A DNA stretch of 31,245 nucleotides from Candidatus Wallbacteria bacterium (GTDB lineage Bacteria > Muiribacteriota > JAQTZZ01). Below the pieces are notes generated by a model, which was not told the DNA's origin, searched no databases, and saw nothing but the letters and a program-made list of their open reading frames with translations. The DNA lies in NCBI GenBank assembly GCA_028687545.1, contig JAQTZZ010000049.1, positions 1 to 31,245 of the forward strand. Reading direction: 5' to 3'. The stretch's first letter is position 1. Each line of letters starts with the position of its first letter. Of this stretch, positions 14,272 to 21,983 are shown piece by piece. A program made the translations under genes and the position numbers.

Positions 14272-15801
14272 ATGAATTCAATCCTGCTCACAGGACACGA
14301 TCTTGATTTAGCAAGCGCTTCAGCGGTAGTTTTTTCAGGCGCAAAAGTCCGCTTCTGCCCGCAGGCTTTGAAAAAAGTCACTAAATGCGCGGAAATCGTA
14401 GCTGATTTTGTCTCAGATAACCAGGTGATATATGGAATTACCACCGGCTTCGGCAGCCTGAAAAACATCGCAATCCCGGCCGATAAAACCGAGGAACTGC
14501 AGAAAAATCTGATCCGTTCCCATTCCTGCGGATGGGGAGAACCACTATCTGAAGACCTGGTGCGGGGCATGCTGCTGCTGCGCATTAATGCCCTGCTGCA
14601 GGGATATTCCGGAATCAGGGTGAATTCCCTGAAACTGATGGAGCAGTTTCTGAATCTGCATCTCTATCCTTATATTCCTTCCAGAGGATCGGTCGGTGCC
14701 AGCGGGGATCTCTGCCCGCTTTCACATCTAGCCCTTTCACTGATCGGGGAAGGAGAATTTCTGGATCGCGGCAGCCGTGTACCAGCCCTGCAGATCCTCT
14801 CAAAACACGGCTTGGAACCCTTGTCATTGCATGCCAAGGAAGGTCTCGCACTGATCAACGGCACTCAACTCATGTCTGCCATGGCGCTCAAAATTACCAG
14901 CGAACTGACCCGGCTTCTGAATCTCTCTTGCCTCTCTGCTGCGATGTCTCTGGAAGCACTGCTTGGCACAAGGGCGGCTTTCAGACCGGAACTCCAGAAA
15001 CTCCGTCCTCATCCCGGACAGAAGAGGATAGCGGAACTGATTTACTCGATCACGGATGACAGTCCGATCATCAACTCTCACAAAAACTGCGGCAGCGTGC
15101 AGGACGCCTATTCACTGCGCTGCATCCCTCAAGTGCTGGGTGCTGTCTGCGACACATTAACCCATGCCTGTAGAGTGCTTTCAATCGAAATGAATTCCGT
15201 CACTGATAATCCCATCATCCTGAATCCAAAAGAAGTTATCTCAGGGGGAAATTTCCATGGCGAACCGATCGCCATGATCCTTGATTTTCTGGCAATCGCG
15301 ATTACGGAATTGGGGAGCATCGCTGAACGGAGAATCGAACGTCTGGTGAATGAACAGCTTAACTGCCACCTGCCGGCTTTTCTGGTTTCGGAAAGCGGCG
15401 CCAATTCCGGCTTTATGATTGTCCAGTATCTGGCCGCAGCACTTGTTTCAGAGTGCAAAGCTCTCAGCCACCCTGGTTCGGTCGATTCCATCCCCACTTC
15501 GGGGAACCAGGAAGATCATGTCAGTATGGGGCCTGTGTCCGGATTCAAAGCACTCTCCATTCTGGACAAGGTAAAAACAGTGGTCACTCTGGAATTTCTT
15601 ACGGCAGCCCAGGCACTGGACTTCTGCAAACCGGCTTCTTCTCCGGTGATCAGGAAAGCCCGTAAACTGATCCGTTCCGAAATCGATTTCATGGCCCGTG
15701 ACCGGGCGATTTATAAAGATATTGAGAAGCTGCGTCCGCTTGTCGCAGGGGACGAACTTCTGAAAATTCTTAGAAGGGGGAAACTGCCATTAATAGAATA
15801 A
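14272..15801 (+). CDS. hutH: Histidine ammonia-lyase
   Basis: A 509-residue enzyme that removes ammonia from L-histidine to give trans-urocanate, the first step of histidine degradation. The A143-S144-G145 triad in [17 protein letters not shown] forms the MIO prosthetic group, at the same position as in Pseudomonas HutH. YGITTGFG near the N-terminus, the VTDNP segment and the [10 protein letters not shown] motif are also intact, and length is normal. Those motifs favour histidine over phenylalanine or tyrosine lyases, with hutU next door as strong support. It is the first gene of a two-gene operon and overlaps the inferred hutU start by 13 nt. Confidence 0.96.
   Translation: MNSILLTGHDLDLASASAVVFSGAKVRFCPQALKKVTKCAEIVADFVSDNQVIYGITTGFGSLKNIAIPADKTEELQKNLIRSHSCGWGEPLSEDLVRGMLLLRINALLQGYSGIRVNSLKLMEQFLNLHLYPYIPSRGSVGASGDLCPLSHLALSLIGEGEFLDRGSRVPALQILSKHGLEPLSLHAKEGLALINGTQLMSAMALKITSELTRLLNLSCLSAAMSLEALLGTRAAFRPELQKLRPHPGQKRIAELIYSITDDSPIINSHKNCGSVQDAYSLRCIPQVLGAVCDTLTHACRVLSIEMNSVTDNPIILNPKEVISGGNFHGEPIAMILDFLAIAITELGSIAERRIERLVNEQLNCHLPAFLVSESGANSGFMIVQYLAAALVSECKALSHPGSVDSIPTSGNQEDHVSMGPVSGFKALSILDKVKTVVTLEFLTAAQALDFCKPASSPVIRKARKLIRSEIDFMARDRAIYKDIEKLRPLVAGDELLKILRRGKLPLIE
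15774..15791 (+). promoter_or_regulatory. Strong Shine-Dalgarno site and AUU start codon of hutU
   Basis: AAGGGGG at 15774-15780 ends eight bases before ATT at 15789. An in-frame stop (TAG 15771-15773) lies just upstream. No ATG, GTG or TTG occurs in this frame before ATG at 15864. The conserved N-terminus of urocanase begins exactly at the ATT. This combination decides the start. Confidence 0.7.
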
Positions 15802-17438
15802 TCCGAGCGCCGAGAGGCACGACACTGAACTGCAAAGGCTGGCATCAGGAAGCAGCCCTGCGCATGCTCTGCAACAACCTGGACCCTGATGTGGCTGAAA
15901 AACCGGAAGACCTGATCGTATACGGAGGTTCAGGCAAAGCCGCCCGCAACTGGGCCTGTTTCGATAAAATAGTGGAAACTCTTAAAACCCTGGAATCCGA
16001 TGAAACATTGCTTGTGCAATCCGGCAAACCGGTCGGGGTTTTCAAAACCCATTCCTTCGCCCCCCGCGTCCTGATCGCCAATTCCATGCTGGTGCCGCAC
16101 TGGGCCAACTGGGAGAAATTCCGGGAACTGGAACGGCTTGGCCTGATCATGTATGGGCAGATGACAGCCGGGTCCTGGATCTACATCGGCACCCAGGGAA
16201 TTCTGCAGGGAACCTATGAAACTTTCGTGGCAGCGGGAAAAAAACATTACAACGGAGATCTGCGGGGCAGGCTGATCGTTTCGGGCGGGATCGGGGGAAT
16301 GAGCGGAGCTCAACCGCTTGCTGCCACCATGGCCGAAGCGGTCTTTCTGGGCGCAGAAGTCGATAAATCAAGGATCCTCAAGCGGATTCAGACCGGATAT
16401 CTGGACCGCTGGTCCGAAAACCTGGACGAGGCCATCCGGATGGCGCAGGACGCCATGGAAAAGAAGCAGGCAGTCTCCATCGGCTGGCAGGGCAACATCG
16501 TGACACTGCTCGAGGAACTCAAAAAACGGAAACTGATCCCGCACATCCTCACTGACCAGACCTCTGCCCATGACGAACTGAACGGCTATGTGCCTGACGG
16601 GATGCCGCATGCTGAAGCCATTAAATTGAGAAAATCAGACCCGCAGGAATACATCAGGCGCTCATACGATACAATGGCACGGCACGTCAGGCTGATGCTG
16701 GAACTGATGAAAAAAGGAGCCGTTACATTTGATTACGGCAACAATCTGCGGGCACAGGCGCAGAAGAATGGAGTGAAAAACGCCTTCGATTTTCCCGGAT
16801 TCGTGCCTGCATATATCCGCGACCTTTTCTGTGAAGGCAAAGGCCCCTTCCGCTGGTGCACCCTGTCCGGAGACCCGGAAGACCTTTACAAAACCGACCA
16901 GGCAGTGCTTGACGAATTCCCTGAAGACAAAGCTCTGGGGCGCTGGATCAGGCTGGCACGCGAAAAAGTGAAATTCCAGGGTCTGCCCTGCCGCATCTGC
17001 TGGCTGGGATACAGGGAACGCGACAGAATGGGTCTCAGATTCAACAAAATGGTCCGCAAAGGCATACTCAAAGCCCCTGTAGTGATCGGCCGCGACCATC
17101 TCGATGCAGGCTCAGTCGCTTCCCCGTACCGCGAAACTGAGAGCATGAAAGACGGATCAGACGCCATTGCAGACTGGCCGGTGCTGAATCTGATGCTGAA
17201 CGCGGTCTCAGGCGCGAGCTGGGTCTCATTCCATCACGGCGGCGGAGTGGGGATCGGCTATTCCCTGCATGCAGGAATGGTAGTGGTCGCTGACGGCACC
17301 CGCGAGGCGGACAAACGGCTGCGCCTGGTTCTGACCAACGACCCAGGCACAGGTGTGATGCGCCACGCTGATGCCGGCTATGAAAAAGCGATCAGAATCG
17401 CCAAAGAGCGGGATTTAAGGATCCCGATGCTGGAGTAA
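15789..17438 (+). CDS. hutU: Urocanate hydratase, inferred AUU start
   Basis: A 549-residue NAD-dependent enzyme converting urocanate to imidazolonepropionate, the second step of histidine degradation. From ATT 15789 the protein begins [10 protein letters not shown] followed by NCKGW and EAALRML, the standard urocanase N-terminus; the first ATG (15864) would cut this off. The [10 protein letters not shown] segment lies at about 46-55, the NAD-binding [11 protein letters not shown] at about 160, and the conserved active-site Cys in [12 protein letters not shown] is C404. The C-terminal [11 protein letters not shown] motif is present. The start overlaps the end of hutH by 13 nt and has a strong ribosome site, so translation is probably coupled. 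Genes for later steps (hutI, hutF or hutG) are absent here. The stop lies 14 nt from the stop of the convergent gene. Confidence 0.93.
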   Translation: MNRIIRAPRGTTLNCKGWHQEAALRMLCNNLDPDVAEKPEDLIVYGGSGKAARNWACFDKIVETLKTLESDETLLVQSGKPVGVFKTHSFAPRVLIANSMLVPHWANWEKFRELERLGLIMYGQMTAGSWIYIGTQGILQGTYETFVAAGKKHYNGDLRGRLIVSGGIGGMSGAQPLAATMAEAVFLGAEVDKSRILKRIQTGYLDRWSENLDEAIRMAQDAMEKKQAVSIGWQGNIVTLLEELKKRKLIPHILTDQTSAHDELNGYVPDGMPHAEAIKLRKSDPQEYIRRSYDTMARHVRLMLELMKKGAVTFDYGNNLRAQAQKNGVKNAFDFPGFVPAYIRDLFCEGKGPFRWCTLSGDPEDLYKTDQAVLDEFPEDKALGRWIRLAREKVKFQGLPCRICWLGYRERDRMGLRFNKMVRKGILKAPVVIGRDHLDAGSVASPYRETESMKDGSDAIADWPVLNLMLNAVSGASWVSFHHGGGVGIGYSLHAGMVVVADGTREADKRLRLVLTNDPGTGVMRHADAGYEKAIRIAKERDLRIPMLE

Positions 17439-17452
17439 AAGTAACACACTGT

Positions 17453-18640
17453 TCACATCTCCAGGTCCCCGAACAGCCATTTGGAAACAAAAAATGTGAA
17501 GGCCAGGTATAGAGCCGCATAAATCAGCGCAAACACTATCGGCAGAAGCGGCAGCGGTATCTGTAAAAAGAAAGAGAACAGCAGGAAAATCCAGAACGAG
17601 CAGAAAAAGATCCAGATGTGCTTTTTCAGCTGTCCTTTCTGCTTCAGTTCGTCCAGTTTCTGTCTTTTAATGAATCTGTATCCGATTTTTTTCAATTCCG
17701 GGGCCTCGGGGTGTTTCTCCTCCAGACGTGAGAAGTAAAAATGCGCCCGTTTGAGATATCCCTCTGCCTTTTCCGGTATTGCTTCGGCTTTGGCCCTGTT
17801 GATGAAGACGATGCCTGCCTTGTAGAATGCCTGGGCAGATTCCACAGGCGGCATTTCGAGAGTGCATAACCATTCCAGGAGTTCGAGAGCCAGCTCAAAA
17901 TCACCGTTTTTTTCAGATTCTTCTGCCTGCTCACGCAGACTTTTCAGAGCCTCGGCCGTCTTTTCCGGAGAAGTCGCAGGATCTGCCACGATTTTTTTCA
18001 TCAAAGAGACGGCTTTTTTCAGGAATCCCTGCCTGGAGTAATTCTTCGAGAGCTGCAAGTATATTTCTTCCCTGGGAAGTCCGACTGCCCTGAATTCTTC
18101 CTCCCTGGCATCATAGATTGAGAGCATTTCAGTCAGGATTCTGGTGACTCGTTCGTAATCCTGGGATTCAGCCACAATTTTCAGGCGTAAAGTTCCCATC
18201 AGGACTTGCCATTTTTTCTGATTCTGTTCCCGGATATTATCCAGCAGCAGAGTGCCGGTCTGAAAATCTCCTCTTCCGATGTAAGTATCAATGATCGCCA
18301 GGGTCAGAAAACTGCGCAGGTTGAACCTGTCGTTGGAAAAGCAAAGCACCAGATCTGTGACAGCCCCCAGGGAACGCTGGGAAAACTCCTTGAATGCATC
18401 GGCAAAAAGGGGGAGAACGCTGAAAAAGTAACCGGAATTCTTGCTGATTTGAAAGTCCATCTCCCAGAAACTTTTGAAGATCTTCTTCTCCTGGTCTGTG
18501 AAACGGGAAAAGTACTCCGCTTCCCCGCTCCCGAGATGCAGGATCCTCCGAGACAATTCCAGGATCATCTCAGGTACGAATCCGCAGAGTTTCTCTTTTT
18601 CCATTACTTCAATAAATTTCTGCCATTTTTTTTCACTCAT
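17453..18640 (-). CDS. TPR-like helical protein with two C-terminal membrane helices
   Basis: A 395-residue protein of no named family that I recognise. The N-terminal ~330 residues are predicted all-helical with degenerate TPR-like pairs (for example the stretches around residues 195-235 and 245-315). Two strongly hydrophobic helices (about 342-362 and 366-388) end the protein. There is no signal peptide, so the helical domain should face the cytoplasm and be anchored by its C-terminus. The ATG overlaps the thiT stop by 4 nt, making it the last gene of the ACT-thiT operon. Its role may be as a protein-interaction scaffold; this is inference. Confidence 0.75.
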   Translation of the reverse strand: MSEKKWQKFIEVMEKEKLCGFVPEMILELSRRILHLGSGEAEYFSRFTDQEKKIFKSFWEMDFQISKNSGYFFSVLPLFADAFKEFSQRSLGAVTDLVLCFSNDRFNLRSFLTLAIIDTYIGRGDFQTGTLLLDNIREQNQKKWQVLMGTLRLKIVAESQDYERVTRILTEMLSIYDAREEEFRAVGLPREEIYLQLSKNYSRQGFLKKAVSLMKKIVADPATSPEKTAEALKSLREQAEESEKNGDFELALELLEWLCTLEMPPVESAQAFYKAGIVFINRAKAEAIPEKAEGYLKRAHFYFSRLEEKHPEAPELKKIGYRFIKRQKLDELKQKGQLKKHIWIFFCSFWIFLLFSFFLQIPLPLLPIVFALIYAALYLAFTFFVSKWLFGDLEM

Positions 18641-19179
18641 GAGGTTTTTTCCGAAAAATATTTTTCAATCCTCTCAAAAGTCAGAAACCATACCAGCAGT
18701 GTAAGAATGTAATCGAACCACAGGAAAGAATTGTAAACAAGGGAATAAACCAGGGGAGCTTTTCCCGGCGGAGTGTACTGCGAAAAAAAAACTACACCTG
18801 AAACCACGTGAGAAAGATATCTGGCGGCAAAAACCAGCGTAATCCCCAGTACTTTCATGGCGACCGATCTATCCCTGAAAAAACCGACCAGACCCACCAG
18901 ACCGAAAGCCAGAGGATAATCCAGGATCAGCTGCACAGGATGGACGACGAACCCTTTGGAAAGCCCTGCATAAGCATTCAGAAGCCCGAGCAGCAGCCCG
19001 GTCAGAACTCCGAATCTCGCTCCGAACAACAGGCTCATCCAGATCAGGGGAAGCATTTCCAGCGAAATCGATCCACCCTGGGGCAGTTCGAAAATCTTCA
19101 GATAACCAAGAACCAGAGCCAGGCTGGCAGTCAATGAAATATAGATCAATTCCCTGGTCTTTCTCACGCTGGATCCCAT
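18637..19179 (-). CDS. thiT: ThiT, thiamine-binding S component of an ECF transporter
   Basis: A 180-residue membrane protein with about six helices. Family signatures are PQGGSISLEMLPL after the first helix, FVVHPVQLILDYPLAFGL in the middle, and PLVYSLVYNSF near the C-terminus. These segments carry residues that bind thiamine in Lactococcus ThiT. It is the substrate-binding half of an energy-coupling factor transporter and needs shared EcfA, EcfA' and EcfT subunits, which are not in this window. No TPP riboswitch is visible: the gene starts 11 nt after the ACT gene. There is no Shine-Dalgarno site before the ATG, so it may rely on coupling to upstream translation. Confidence 0.9.
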   Translation of the reverse strand: MGSSVRKTRELIYISLTASLALVLGYLKIFELPQGGSISLEMLPLIWMSLLFGARFGVLTGLLLGLLNAYAGLSKGFVVHPVQLILDYPLAFGLVGLVGFFRDRSVAMKVLGITLVFAARYLSHVVSGVVFFSQYTPPGKAPLVYSLVYNSFLWFDYILTLLVWFLTFERIEKYFSEKTS

Positions 19180-19190
19180 GGCAGCGGGAG

Positions 19191-19691
19191 TTATGGTGTG
19201 ATTACGGTAGTAAGGTATTCCCTGATGTCCCGTTCCACATATATATTGCCGTCACAGGATGATTTCAAGACCGTGTGGTCCGTGACAACGGTAATCTGGT
19301 TCTTCTTGAGTACTTCAAGGGCTTTGCCTGGGTCTGTGAAATCGAATACTGCCAGTACCCTGCAAGGAAGGTAAGTCAGAGTGGTATAAACATATTCAAT
19401 ATTGATCTCTGCTTCGGAGAGCAGCTTCAGTACCCTGGCAAGCTCTCCAGGTTTATCTTCAACATCTATGATGATCACTTCATTTTCCACGAATTCGATC
19501 TTCCGGTCCCGCAATACCAGCTTGGCGTCATCCAGATTCATGGAAATGAGTTTGACCTTGGTTTTGTCCTTACCATACATTGTGCAGGTTACCGCTTTCA
19601 GGTCAATCCCCTGATCGGAAAGTGCCGAAACCACCTTGTACAGTTGTCCTGGCATATTTTTAAGAGTTACAACAAGTTCTTTGATCAGCAT
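19191..19691 (-). CDS. Tandem ACT-domain regulatory protein
   Basis: A 166-residue protein made of two ACT domains: about 1-65 (starting LIKELVVTLKNMPGQL) and about 70-140 (VIIIDVEDKPGELARVL). Each begins with the beta-strand plus PG.L helix pattern that binds small ligands, usually amino acids. There is no catalytic domain, so it is a stand-alone sensor or a subunit that regulates a partner enzyme. The start is ATG at 19691, four bases after GGAGGAG; the longer frame starting upstream is not needed. It heads the ACT-thiT-TPR operon behind a good promoter. The ligand is unknown. Confidence 0.85.
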   Translation of the reverse strand: MLIKELVVTLKNMPGQLYKVVSALSDQGIDLKAVTCTMYGKDKTKVKLISMNLDDAKLVLRDRKIEFVENEVIIIDVEDKPGELARVLKLLSEAEINIEYVYTTLTYLPCRVLAVFDFTDPGKALEVLKKNQITVVTDHTVLKSSCDGNIYVERDIREYLTTVITP

Positions 19692-19719
19692 AAGACTCCT
19701 CCAACAATTTACTGGCCTC

Positions 19720-19748
19720 ATTTTATCAAGAGCCAGGTTCAAGTTCAA
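19720..19748 (-). promoter_or_regulatory. Promoter for the ACT-thiT operon
   Basis: On the minus strand TTGAAC (19748-19743) is followed after 17 nt by TAAAAT (19725-19720), with a TGA extended -10 element directly before it. The predicted start near 19713 leaves a 21-nt leader carrying the GGAGGAG site. Confidence 0.65.
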
Positions 19749-19751
19749 ATG

Positions 19752-20501
19752 TTAATATCTTGTGATTCTGAATCTGCCTAAGCCTGGCACATCCAGATCC
19801 ACTCTTTCCGGGACAGGCGGCTCTGCACTGGAAAAAAGGATTGAACCTTTCGCATCCGGCGGAAATACTCCCGGAATGTTCAAATCCGGTTTCAGTTCAA
19901 CTCCATGCCCGTTTTTAGACCGGATGACCTTTATCTCCCGGAACTGATTTCCGATTATCACAGGCAGGGTGATCTGGAGAATGGATTCTTTGGAGAAGCA
20001 TCGCATCCGGTAAAGCAGAGACAGGGGATCATCAACCTCTCCGGTCTTGTAAAAATTTGTGAGGCGCAAGGATTTATAGCCTTCCACGCAATATCCCCGG
20101 TCTTCGAAGCAGGCGTATTTTTTATACATTTCGCTCTCTGGCTCGACCAGGAAATAGAGCGAAAAAAAATTATTGACCTGTCTGATCACGAAATATTCGC
20201 TGATTTTTTTAAATCTTACCTTCTGACTGTATTCAATTGTACGCAGAGTTCTGGGATCATAAACGCTGTGGCAGGAGATCCTGAAGGGTACCAGCAGGTC
20301 TGCCAGACCGCGGCTTTCAGCCGCCAGCGTAATCTCCAGAGTCTGGCCGGACTGAAAAGTGACTGTCGCTACTCCGACTGAAAGTCCGAAACTGTATATT
20401 CTGTAACTGAATTCTTCAAAATTTATAAAAATCGGGGTTTCCGCGGCCCTGAGAGCCGAAAAAACCCCGATCAATGCTGTCAGTAAATATAATCTGATCA
20501 A
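19752..20501 (-). CDS. DUF3108-like exported protein
   Basis: A 249-residue protein with a signal peptide (about 1-19, cut near LRA/AE). The mature part is rich in beta strands. The pattern of an early FGLSVGVATVTF strand, an SVYDPRTLRTIEY segment, a DDPLSLLYRMR motif and a late LPVIIGNQFREIKV strand resembles the DUF3108 family of exported beta proteins of unknown function. It overlaps the preceding S41 protease gene by 4 nt (ATGA), so the two are co-translated. It may be a partner or substrate of that protease, but only the gene order supports this. Confidence 0.75.
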   Translation of the reverse strand: MIRLYLLTALIGVFSALRAAETPIFINFEEFSYRIYSFGLSVGVATVTFQSGQTLEITLAAESRGLADLLVPFRISCHSVYDPRTLRTIEYSQKVRFKKISEYFVIRQVNNFFSLYFLVEPESEMYKKYACFEDRGYCVEGYKSLRLTNFYKTGEVDDPLSLLYRMRCFSKESILQITLPVIIGNQFREIKVIRSKNGHGVELKPDLNIPGVFPPDAKGSILFSSAEPPVPERVDLDVPGLGRFRITRY

Positions 20502-21877
20502 TTCTGCCAGAGAATCTTATATACCTTTAAAAGTTCCAGAGCTTTCTGCAGCTGATAATCCTTCTCAAGGTCGATGATCTTCACCTCATCAGTTTTTCCA
20601 TTAGATTCAGTGCCGACTTCTGAAGTTTGTGGCTTAGGTTGTTTTGGTTCAATTTTATTTTCAACCGTCTCTTTCTGGTTGTTAACGGATTTGACCTCAG
20701 CCGTGGCCCCGACTTCACCGGTTCCGTTCATCTCTGCCAGCATTTTTTCCATCAGATCCCCTGGAGCTTTGAAAGGAATTTCAATGTCCGGTTTGATGCC
20801 CATCTTGTCAATGCAGACTCCGCTCGGGGTAAAATATTTTGCGATCGTGACTTTCATGGACGAACCATCACTCAGATTGAAGATGTTCTGGACAGAACCT
20901 TTTCCATAACTCTTCATCCCGAGCAGGATTGCGCGGTTATTATCTCTTAAAGCTCCGGCTACGATCTCCGAACCTGAAGCGGAGCCCTGGTTGATCAGCA
21001 CGATCATGGGTGTTTTCGGTATCACCGGATCCTCATCGTTGAGATAGCGTTCACTGATGGATTCCATGCGCCCTTTGGTATAAACCACAAGTTTTCCCTT
21101 TTCCAGGAAAAAGTCGCTGATTTTCACTGCTTCGGACAACAGGCCGCCTGGATTGTTGCGCAAATCCATGATCATGGCGACCGGGTTCTGGCTTTTCAAT
21201 TTCAAAAGTTCTTCTTTGCATTCGTTGGCAGTGTCGCCGTTGAAGCTGGAAATCCTGAAGTAAGCGTATTTATCCTCGATCATGGTGGATTTGACTGTCT
21301 TGAGCTTGATTTCTTCCCGGGTCAGCTCAACTTCGAAAGGATCCTTGACTTCGTCCCTCTGGATGGTCAGGCGAACCTTCGTTCCGAGAGGACCCCTGAT
21401 CTTATCGGCGATCACGTCCATCTCAATTCCTTTGGTCACTTCCCCATCCACTTTCATGATCCGGTCAAGCGGTTTCAGCCCGGCTTTAAATGCCGGAGTA
21501 TCTTCAAATGGGGAAACCACGATCAACTGATTGTCGCGCATCCCGATCACGATTCCGACTCCACCGTATTTACCCTGCAGCTGCATCTTCATTTCCTTGC
21601 TGGCTTCCTTTTCCATGAATGTGGTATATGGATCAAGTTTTTCCATGTAATTGGAAAGCAGATCATGCACCATTTTCTGGGACGGCACAGCATCATAATA
21701 ATAATCATGCAGGTAGCGGACACCTTCGTTGAGAATATACAGGTCACGCATCAGGTTGTCTGTTTCCTTGGTGTCTTTCTTGTCTGACGGACCGGCTGGG
21801 GGAATGTCGGCGGCAAAGATCATGAAGCTTCCCGCGAAAAGACCGGTCAATATCCATAAAATCGATGTCTTCTTCAA
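20498..21877 (-). CDS. ctpA: C-terminal processing protease (S41), second copy
   Basis: A 459-residue secreted S41 serine protease. Signal peptide about 1-22; N-terminal helical part with the SNYMEKLDPYTTF segment; PDZ domain about 95-180 (KYGGVGIVIGMRD); protease core to about 370. The catalytic dyad is S301 (GSASGSE) and K326 (SYGKGSVQ), 25 residues apart. The C-terminus is a charged Glu/Lys/Thr-rich tail ending in a short helix. It is more typical of CtpA in overall form than the envC-linked copy. The start codon is TTG at 21877, six bases behind GAGGAG; no ATG is nearby. It has its own promoter and heads an operon with the DUF3108-like gene. Confidence 0.93.
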   Translation of the reverse strand: MKKTSILWILTGLFAGSFMIFAADIPPAGPSDKKDTKETDNLMRDLYILNEGVRYLHDYYYDAVPSQKMVHDLLSNYMEKLDPYTTFMEKEASKEMKMQLQGKYGGVGIVIGMRDNQLIVVSPFEDTPAFKAGLKPLDRIMKVDGEVTKGIEMDVIADKIRGPLGTKVRLTIQRDEVKDPFEVELTREEIKLKTVKSTMIEDKYAYFRISSFNGDTANECKEELLKLKSQNPVAMIMDLRNNPGGLLSEAVKISDFFLEKGKLVVYTKGRMESISERYLNDEDPVIPKTPMIVLINQGSASGSEIVAGALRDNNRAILLGMKSYGKGSVQNIFNLSDGSSMKVTIAKYFTPSGVCIDKMGIKPDIEIPFKAPGDLMEKMLAEMNGTGEVGATAEVKSVNNQKETVENKIEPKQPKPQTSEVGTESNGKTDEVKIIDLEKDYQLQKALELLKVYKILWQN

Positions 21878-21904
21878 TTTGCTCTCCTCGGATCTTTTTC
21901 AGTA

Positions 21905-21933
21905 ATTCTACTTACAGCAGGAATAAATATCAA
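21905..21933 (-). promoter_or_regulatory. Promoter for the ctpA-DUF3108 operon
   Basis: On the minus strand TTGATA (21933-21928) and TAGAAT (21910-21905) are 17 nt apart. The predicted start near 21898 leaves a 21-nt leader with GAGGAG. The -35 box directly follows the T run of the pilQ terminator. Confidence 0.65.
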
Positions 21934-21962
21934 TTAAAAAAGGGGATCTTTCGATCCCCTTT
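21934..21962 (-). terminator. Intrinsic terminator after pilQ
   Basis: On the minus strand AAAGGGGATC (21962-21953), loop GAAA and GATCCCCTTT (21948-21939) form a ten-pair stem with a GNRA tetraloop, followed by a T run. It closes the pilMNOPQ operon 22 nt after the pilQ stop. Confidence 0.9.
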
Positions 21963-21983
21963 ACGCTTTTGTTCCGCTAACTT

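Noticed and set aside
16662-17099. 145-codon minus-strand frame inside hutU
   Set aside because: Shadow of a highly conserved gene; no independent support.
15864-17438. hutU read as an N-terminally truncated pseudogene
   Set aside because: The missing N-terminus is encoded in frame just upstream and has a strong ribosome site, so a rare start codon explains it better than decay.
19180-19190. TPP riboswitch ahead of thiT
   Set aside because: Only 11 nt separate it from the upstream coding region, and the operon leader before the ACT gene is about 21 nt, too short for a riboswitch.
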